From Clostridia bacterium (GTDB lineage Bacteria; Bacillota_A; Clostridia; Oscillospirales; CAG-272), in assembly GCA_017552165.1 (NCBI GenBank), contig JAFZCF010000042.1, positions 1 to 5,917 on the forward strand: 5,917 nucleotides of DNA, read 5' to 3'. Numbering within the stretch: the first letter of the stretch is position 1; each line of letters begins with the position of its first letter. This document shows, piece by piece, positions 1 through 4,001 of the stretch. The notes under the pieces are model-generated. The model saw only the letters and a program-made list of their open reading frames with translations, did not search any database and was not told the DNA's origin. The translations under genes were made by a program, and so were the position numbers.

Positions 1-138
1 AATATTGTATGAACCGCATATTGCGCAGGCGACAATTTCCGCTCCACAATCCCGACAGAACTTTCCGCCGTTATATCTGTTTGCGATGTCGGTCGAGCCG
101 CACTGTAGGCACTTTATCGTTATGTTTTCGTTACTCAT
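1..138 (-). CDS. Zinc-ribbon protein, N-terminal fragment (runs off the window)
   Basis: Reading from an ATG at 138 down to base 1 gives 46 uninterrupted codons with no stop, so the gene continues beyond the window. The visible protein begins MSNENITIKC and carries three CxxC pairs: C10/C13, C28/C31 and C38/C41. The first two pairs, spaced by 14 residues with glycines after the second cysteine of each, form a typical zinc-ribbon knuckle; the third pair probably starts a second ribbon. Such ribbons bind one structural zinc and often precede other domains in Firmicutes, so the function cannot be told from this end. The start lies one base after the stop of the upstream hydrolase gene, and an AAAGGTGA ribosome-binding sequence sits inside that gene's last codons. 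This suggests translational coupling and a shared transcript. I am fairly sure it is a real gene and unsure what it does. Confidence 0.8.
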   Translation of the reverse strand, partial: MSNENITIKCLQCGSTDIANRYNGGKFCRDCGAEIVACAICGSYNI

Positions 139-139
139 T

Positions 140-1018
140 TTAATTGATCATCACCTTTCGTGTCGTTTGTCTCTTCACAATCATCCCGTCGTAGCTCATT
201 ATGAAGCCGTGGGGCTTTGCCATTTCGGTGAAATATTCGTAGGTCCAGTCGCCGTCCGGGGCGCGCAGCCCGTTGTGGCTGAAATGGTTGCTGATGAAGA
301 CCGTGTCAAGGTCGGCCGTGCCGTTTTCAATGAATTTTTCCCTGACTTTGATATTACCGGAGAATCCCATGTGCCCGCGGTCGATCTGAATATATCCCAT
401 TGTGCAGTCGAGGGAGACGATATCGAGTTTTTTGCCCTTGAGAAAATCAAAGACTTCCGGCTCGAAAAATCCGGTGTCGTGGGCGTAAAGGATGCGCACC
501 CCGCCCTTTTCGATGAGATAAACGTACGAGTCCTCCGGCGCATTGTGAAAGACCGGGAGCGGGGTCACGACGTACGACCCGGCGTCAAACGGCTCGAACG
601 GCGGGACGTATCTTATGTCGAGCCCGTGCCTCGATATAGCCGTTTCGCGGTCTCCGTAGCGCCTTACAAGCTCCGACGTAACGGCATGGTTGCCGAAAAC
701 GCGGAGCGGCTCTCTGCCCTCCGGGAGGATGCAGTATGCCGGCGAGCGACGGTATCCGAGCTCCGTGGGTACGAAATGGTCGCTGTGAGAATGGGTTATA
801 ATGACGTCCCTGACGTCAGAAAGGCGCTTCCCGACCGAGAGCATCGAAAGGGACGTGTCGGCGGAATAGTCGATTAGCAGGCGGCCGTCGATCAGCGCAC
901 CGCTTCTGCGGCGGAGTTCCTTCCCTCCCGCGCGGCGGGCGTTTTCGCAGAAAGAGCACTCGCAGAAAATACCGGGTACGGCCTCCGCTGCGGCGGTGCC
1001 GAGATAAATCAGTTCCAT
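140..1018 (-). CDS. MBL-fold metallohydrolase, PhnP-like (cyclic phosphodiesterase family)
   Basis: This 292-residue protein is a complete metallo-beta-lactamase-fold hydrolase, probably cytoplasmic (no signal peptide). It starts MELIYLGTAAAEAVP, the first strand of the fold. The metal-binding signature THSHSDH gives H76, H78, D80 and H81; further likely ligands are H158 (VFHN), D181 (AHDTG) and H245 (SNHFSHNG). Near the N-terminus CECSFC (C19, C21, C24) matches the CxCxxC that, with a histidine three residues after the last active-site histidine (H248 here), holds a structural zinc in E. coli PhnP. PhnP opens 5-phosphoribosyl 1,2-cyclic phosphate in phosphonate use. No phn genes are visible here, so I assign the family and not that substrate; another phosphodiester is possible. 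AAGGAG lies 6 bases before the ATG. The gene follows the macro-like gene by 11 bases and precedes the zinc-ribbon gene by one, so the three probably form an operon. Confidence 0.9.
   Translation of the reverse strand: MELIYLGTAAAEAVPGIFCECSFCENARRAGGKELRRRSGALIDGRLLIDYSADTSLSMLSVGKRLSDVRDVIITHSHSDHFVPTELGYRRSPAYCILPEGREPLRVFGNHAVTSELVRRYGDRETAISRHGLDIRYVPPFEPFDAGSYVVTPLPVFHNAPEDSYVYLIEKGGVRILYAHDTGFFEPEVFDFLKGKKLDIVSLDCTMGYIQIDRGHMGFSGNIKVREKFIENGTADLDTVFISNHFSHNGLRAPDGDWTYEYFTEMAKPHGFIMSYDGMIVKRQTTRKVMIN
151..158 (-). promoter_or_regulatory. Ribosome binding site of the zinc-ribbon gene, inside the upstream CDS
   Basis: The minus strand reads AAAGGTGA, ending 12 bases before the ATG at 138. 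The spacing is slightly long. The site overlaps the last codons of the hydrolase gene, which fits coupling between the two reading frames. Confidence 0.55.
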
Positions 1019-1024
1019 GTGTTT

Positions 1025-1030
1025 CTCCTT
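1025..1030 (-). promoter_or_regulatory. Ribosome binding site of the MBL-fold hydrolase gene
   Basis: The minus strand reads AAGGAG, six bases before the ATG at 1018. It touches the first base of the TAA stop codon of the preceding gene, so the two genes are tightly packed. Confidence 0.75.
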
Positions 1031-1896
1031 TATCTCGCGCCGAGAAGCGGCTGATCGTATGAATAAAGCGCGAGATTTATTTCGTTAACGTCAAATCTGC
1101 CGTTTTTGATATAATACGACACGATAAGGTCAAATGTCGCCGAGCCGGACAGGGCAAATCCCGCCTTTTTCAGAAAAGCGTCGGTCTCCGACGGGCTGAG
1201 ACGGAGGGCGACGGCAAAGGCGCAGGCCGTCTGTTTGCTCGGACGGTAAGAGGCGTCGCTCCTTATCTTTGAAAAATGCCTCCTGTCGACGTTTGCGCGT
1301 TTGTAGCATTCGACGTCGGTCATGCCGCGCTCGTCGATCAGCTTCAGAAGCGTCCGGGAAAAGCTTTCGTCGGCATGGGAAAGATAGTCTGCGAGACCCT
1401 TTTCCTCGGAAACGGCGTCGAAACATACGTTTGCCGAGGCATAGCATTCGAAGGCCGCGTCGGGCGCGCCGGCTCCGGTGACCGCGCACGCGTCGGCGTA
1501 AACGCTGCGGGCGGCGCGTTTGCGCGCCTCTTTCGGGGCCGCGCGGAACGGCTCTTCGAACGGCACGGCGACGGATCCGCGGGGCGCGCGGACAAACACT
1601 TCCGGCTCGTCCTCCATACCGAAGAGCGCGCCCGAGAGCGCGCAAAGCAGCGCCGAGCCGGGGATCCTGTCCTCGTCGGCGAGCATCACGCAGACGGGAT
1701 CAGCCCCGTCCGTGAGCCGGAACGCCTCGGAAATGACCGAAACCGGATCTTTTTTCGGCTCCCGAAGCACCACGCTTACGGGACCCGCTACGCCGGAAAC
1801 CCTTTTCGGTTTTGACGGGATGAAGGGGCGGTTTGTCAGAGTTATGTACCCCCGGACCTCGCCGGGCGGATCTTTTTCAAAAAAACGTATCGGCAT
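1030..1896 (-). CDS. Degenerate macro-domain protein with C-terminal Clostridial HTH-like domain
   Basis: The C-terminal half of this 288-residue protein (about 176-288) closely resembles, from memory, a domain that in Clostridia usually follows a macro domain. Its marks are [20 protein letters not shown], then FSKIRSD, a four-helix XRE-like core to about 250, FDLIVSYYI, and a terminal DQPLLG. The domain probably binds nucleic acid, but its role is not settled as far as I know. Residues 1-106 follow the macro-domain order only in part. MPIRFFEKD resembles the usual first strand, [23 protein letters not shown] resembles the strand leading to 'HTVGP', and 52-106 resemble the last helices and strand. 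The stretch that normally carries the NAAN and GGGV loops is missing, and the glycine-rich second phosphate loop reads ADEDRIPG. I infer that ADP-ribose binding is lost. Residues 107-175 are an Ala-rich linker. TGA and TAA stops lie in frame just upstream of the ATG, which fixes the start at or after 1896; no clear Shine-Dalgarno precedes it. The fold assignment of the N-terminal half is less sure than that of the C-terminal domain. Confidence 0.85.
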   Translation of the reverse strand: MPIRFFEKDPPGEVRGYITLTNRPFIPSKPKRVSGVAGPVSVVLREPKKDPVSVISEAFRLTDGADPVCVMLADEDRIPGSALLCALSGALFGMEDEPEVFVRAPRGSVAVPFEEPFRAAPKEARKRAARSVYADACAVTGAGAPDAAFECYASANVCFDAVSEEKGLADYLSHADESFSRTLLKLIDERGMTDVECYKRANVDRRHFSKIRSDASYRPSKQTACAFAVALRLSPSETDAFLKKAGFALSGSATFDLIVSYYIKNGRFDVNEINLALYSYDQPLLGAR

Positions 1897-1906
1897 ATCT
1901 TATCAA

Positions 1907-1930
1907 AAGGGGCATCGCTCGGTGCCCCTT
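1907..1930 (-). terminator. GC-rich hairpin between pckG and the macro-like gene
   Basis: AAGGGGCA and TGCCCCTT form a perfect 8-bp stem around an 8-base loop. On the minus strand the stem is followed by only two more T before GATAAGAT and the next start codon, so the run reads CCCCTTTTGA. It starts 13 bases after the pckG stop. It can serve as a weak intrinsic terminator or attenuator of pckG transcription. Because it ends 10 bases before the ATG of the next gene, it may also affect translation of that gene. A T-rich tail follows on the plus strand too, but nothing is seen to be transcribed that way. Confidence 0.6.
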
Positions 1931-1943
1931 GTATTTGTTCCTT

Positions 1944-3737
1944 TTATTTTTCGGCGGCGATCAGGCGCGCTTTGAGCGCGGAGAGCTCGTCCTCGAGCTC
2001 CTGAGGAACGTTCTCGATCTGATCGTAGAAAGCGCGGATGTTGTCGACGTCCTCGAGCCACGAGGAGACGTCGATCCTGAGAAGCTCGCGGATCGTGTCT
2101 TCGGATATATCGAGATCGGTGATATCGATATCCTCGGGACGGGGAGTGTAGCCGATAGGCGTGACGTCGGCGCCGACCCTGCCGGCTACTCTGTCGAGTA
2201 TCCAGAGCAGGACGCGCATATTTTCGCCGTAGCCGGGCCAGATGAAATTGCCGTCCGCGTCGGTGCGGAACCAGTTGACGTGGAATATCGCCGGGGGATT
2301 AGGTATGAGCTTGCCCATATCGAGCCAGTGGGCAAAATAATCCTTCATGTTGTACCCGACGAAGGGCCTCATGGCCATGGGATCGCGGCGCACGACGCCG
2401 ACGGCTCCGGCCGCGGCGGCCGTGGTCTCGGAGGCCATAATGGAGCCCACGAAGGTCCCGTGCTGCCAGTTGAAGGACTGGTAAACGAGCGGCGCGGTCT
2501 TTGCGCGGCGTCCGCCGAAGATGATAGCCGAGACGGGCACGCCGGTCACGGAATCAAATTCTTTCGAAACGCAGGGGCAGTTTTTCGCCGGCGCCGTGAA
2601 ACGGGAATTCGGATGAGCGGCGCAGGTCGTCTTGTCCGCTTTGTTGTAGTTTTCGAAATGCCACTCGTTTCCGCGCCAGTCTATGCAGTGCTCGGGAGGA
2701 TTTTTGTCAAGGCCTTCCCACCACACAGTATAGTTGTCCGTGTTGAGCGCAACGTTTGTGAATATCGTATCCTTTTTCGTCGCGGCGAGCGCGTTGGGAT
2801 TTGATTTTTCGTTGGTTCCGGGAGCGACCCCGAAGAAGCCGTTTTCGGGGTTGACAGCCCACAGACGGCCGTCTTTGCCTATCCTCAGCCAGGCGATGTC
2901 GTCGCCCACGCACCAGACCTTGAAGCCCTTGTCGCGCAGGAATTTCGGCGGGATGAGCATCGCGAGATTGGTCTTTCCGCACGCGGACGGGAAGGCCGCC
3001 GTGATGTACTTGACGTCGCCGTCGGGATATTCGAGACCGAGGATGAGCATGTGCTCGGCCATCCATTTTTCTTTTCTTCCGAGATACGAGGCGATACGGA
3101 GCGCAAAGCACTTTTTGCCGAGCAGGACGTTGCCGCCGTAACCGGAGTTGACCGACCAGATCGTGTTGTCCTCCGGAAAATGGCAGATGTACCTGTTGTT
3201 CTCGTCTATATCTGCGCGGGCGTGGAGACCCTTTATGAAATCCGGGCTGTCGCCGAGGGCGTCGATTATCGTCTTACCCGCGCGGGTCATGATGAGCATG
3301 TTAAGCACGACGTAGATCGAGTCGGTGAGCTCTATGCCGATCTTTGCAAAGTCGGACCCTACGACGCCCATCGAATAGGGGATGACGTACATAGTCCGCC
3401 CGATCATGGATCCGCGGAAGAGCTTGCCGAGTTTTTCATAGCATTCCGCGGGGTCCATCCAGTTGTTGATATTTCCCGCGTCCTCTTTTGTCCTCGTGCA
3501 GATAAACGTGCGGTTTTCGACGCGCGCAACGTCGTTCACCGCGGTACGGTGCAGATAACAGCCGGGGAGGAGTTCTTCGTTCAGCTTTATCATTTCTCCG
3601 GTCGACACCGCCTCGGCGCGCAGGGCGTCGCGCTGTTCGTCCGAGCCGTCGATCCAGACAATCCTGTCCGGCTTTGTCAGCCCGGCCATTTCTTTTATCC
3701 AGTCAAGAACGTATTTGTTTTTCGTCAAATTTTCCAT
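1944..3737 (-). CDS. pckG: Phosphoenolpyruvate carboxykinase (GTP)
   Basis: This 597-residue cytosolic enzyme interconverts oxaloacetate plus GTP with phosphoenolpyruvate, CO2 and GDP, the link between C4 acids and gluconeogenesis or, in many anaerobes, CO2-fixing fermentation. The family is clear from end to end and the length is normal (about 590-620). The P-loop FPSACGKTN (249-257) contains the reactive C253 plus K255 and T256 characteristic of the GTP type. Likely Mn2+ ligands are K208 or K209 (LLGKKC), H229 (AEHM) and an aspartate of GDD (278-280). Substrate-binding arginines are expected at R72 (VARVEN), R379 (NSRF) and R410 or R411 (FGGRR), and SGYGG is at 198-202. The mobile lid maps to about 435-463, ending in MRPFVGYN. 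The start is fixed by GGAGGA 6 bases upstream and by a consensus promoter. It is the first gene of the leftward cluster but has a hairpin behind it and could be largely monocistronic. It is not the ATP-type enzyme, which is unrelated at this level of sequence. Confidence 0.98.
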   Translation of the reverse strand: MENLTKNKYVLDWIKEMAGLTKPDRIVWIDGSDEQRDALRAEAVSTGEMIKLNEELLPGCYLHRTAVNDVARVENRTFICTRTKEDAGNINNWMDPAECYEKLGKLFRGSMIGRTMYVIPYSMGVVGSDFAKIGIELTDSIYVVLNMLIMTRAGKTIIDALGDSPDFIKGLHARADIDENNRYICHFPEDNTIWSVNSGYGGNVLLGKKCFALRIASYLGRKEKWMAEHMLILGLEYPDGDVKYITAAFPSACGKTNLAMLIPPKFLRDKGFKVWCVGDDIAWLRIGKDGRLWAVNPENGFFGVAPGTNEKSNPNALAATKKDTIFTNVALNTDNYTVWWEGLDKNPPEHCIDWRGNEWHFENYNKADKTTCAAHPNSRFTAPAKNCPCVSKEFDSVTGVPVSAIIFGGRRAKTAPLVYQSFNWQHGTFVGSIMASETTAAAAGAVGVVRRDPMAMRPFVGYNMKDYFAHWLDMGKLIPNPPAIFHVNWFRTDADGNFIWPGYGENMRVLLWILDRVAGRVGADVTPIGYTPRPEDIDITDLDISEDTIRELLRIDVSSWLEDVDNIRAFYDQIENVPQELEDELSALKARLIAAEK

Positions 3738-3743
3738 GGTGAT

Positions 3744-3749
3744 TCCTCC
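3744..3749 (-). promoter_or_regulatory. Ribosome binding site of pckG
   Basis: The minus strand reads GGAGGA, followed by ATCACC and the ATG at 3737. This is a strong Shine-Dalgarno at normal distance and supports the chosen start. Confidence 0.85.
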
Positions 3750-3776
3750 GTCCGTAAATGTCGCGGCCTCTCAAAG

Positions 3777-3795
3777 CCACATATATCCACATATA
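3777..3795. repeat. Tandem direct repeat CCACATATA x2, 10-bp period
   Basis: CCACATATA occurs at 3777-3785 and again at 3787-3795, offset by 10 bases, about one helical turn. The pair lies right behind the pckG -10 box (3798-3803) and over the expected transcription start. That position suits a repressor operator or an initially transcribed regulatory element, though no known regulator motif is recognised. Confidence 0.6.
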
Positions 3796-3797
3796 AC

Positions 3798-3826
3798 ATT
3801 ATACACAAAAATGCACCCCCTGTCAA
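3798..3826 (-). promoter_or_regulatory. Sigma-A promoter of pckG
   Basis: On the minus strand TTGACA (3826-3821) is followed by exactly 17 bases and TATAAT (3803-3798), a perfect match to the vegetative consensus. Transcription should start near 3791, giving a leader of about 50-55 bases before pckG. The region upstream of the -35 box is T/A-rich in part (3850-3875). Confidence 0.9.
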
Positions 3827-3844
3827 TCCCTTTCGGCGCGGGAA

Positions 3845-3868
3845 TGTGATTTTCGGGATTTTTTCACA
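3845..3868. repeat. Imperfect dyad TGTGA-N14-TCACA upstream of the pckG promoter
   Basis: TGTGA at 3845-3849 and TCACA at 3864-3868 form an inverted pair with 14 bases between them, 18 bases upstream of the pckG -35 box. The spacing does not fit the CRP/FNR pattern (N6). It may be an activator site or chance, and the AT-rich middle could act as an UP element. Confidence 0.3.
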
Positions 3869-3884
3869 ATAAACGCCGGGCCCG

Positions 3885-3926
3885 CCGCCGGAACGTTTCC
3901 GCCAGAACGTCTTGACTTTCCGGCGG
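3885..3926. repeat. Perfect 9-bp inverted repeat overlapping the plus-strand promoter
   Basis: CCGCCGGAA (3885-3893) and TTCCGGCGG (3918-3926) are exact reverse complements, 33 bases centre to centre, about three helical turns. The right copy lies in the spacer of the plus-strand promoter, just after the -35 box. A further odd palindrome, CGGAA-CGT-TTCCG (3889-3901), shares the left arm. Together they look like binding half-sites for a dimeric regulator of the surface-protein gene. Confidence 0.5.
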
Positions 3927-3940
3927 ATATGGCTTATAAT
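3912..3940 (+). promoter_or_regulatory. Sigma-A promoter of the membrane-anchored Big2-like gene
   Basis: TTGACT (3912-3917) is followed by 17 bases and TATAAT (3935-3940), one mismatch from the full consensus. The start is expected near 3947, giving a leader of about 55 bases before the ATG at 4002. The promoter is divergent from that of pckG, with about 85 bases between the two -35 boxes. Confidence 0.85.
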
Positions 3941-3959
3941 ATGTACGTGGAAGAATATG

Positions 3960-3973
3960 CCGGCCGCGGCCGG
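3960..3973 (+). repeat. 14-bp GC-only palindrome in the leader
   Basis: CCGGCCGCGGCCGG is a perfect palindrome made only of G and C. It sits between the predicted transcription start and the ribosome binding site of the 4002 gene, 11 bases before AGGGAG. It could fold as a short, tight hairpin in the mRNA or be a DNA binding site. Confidence 0.45.
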
Positions 3974-3983
3974 GTTCCAGCGA

Positions 3984-3993
3984 AGGGAGAGGA
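3984..3993 (+). promoter_or_regulatory. Ribosome binding site that decides the start at 4002
   Basis: AGGGAGAGGA lies 8 bases before the ATG at 4002, which is followed by AAAAAACGG (Lys-Lys-Arg). An in-frame ATG at 3957 would add 15 residues but lies only about 10 bases after the predicted transcription start and has a weaker upstream sequence, so 4002 is preferred. Confidence 0.7.
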
Positions 3994-4001
3994 CGACCAC
4001 C

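Noticed and set aside
5..877. Long plus-strand open frame (290 codons)
   Set aside because: It lies antisense to the zinc-ribbon and MBL-fold genes, has no family resemblance, and is explained by the GC-rich third positions of the real genes.
1620..1660. GAGCGCGC-type inverted words inside the macro-like gene
   Set aside because: They are short GC-rich coding repeats without a T tract and within a long intact frame.
1833..2804. Plus-strand open frame of 323 codons
   Set aside because: It runs antisense through pckG, whose identity is certain. The translation shows no recognisable domain and no ribosome binding site.
3051..3872. Plus-strand open frame of 273 codons across the pckG start
   Set aside because: It is antisense to pckG and its promoter, with low-complexity shadow composition.
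3912..4001. Longer N-terminus for the membrane protein (in-frame ATGs upstream, including 3957)
   Set aside because: The first would begin inside the promoter -35 region, and the second leaves almost no leader. The SD and the MKK start at 4002 fit better.
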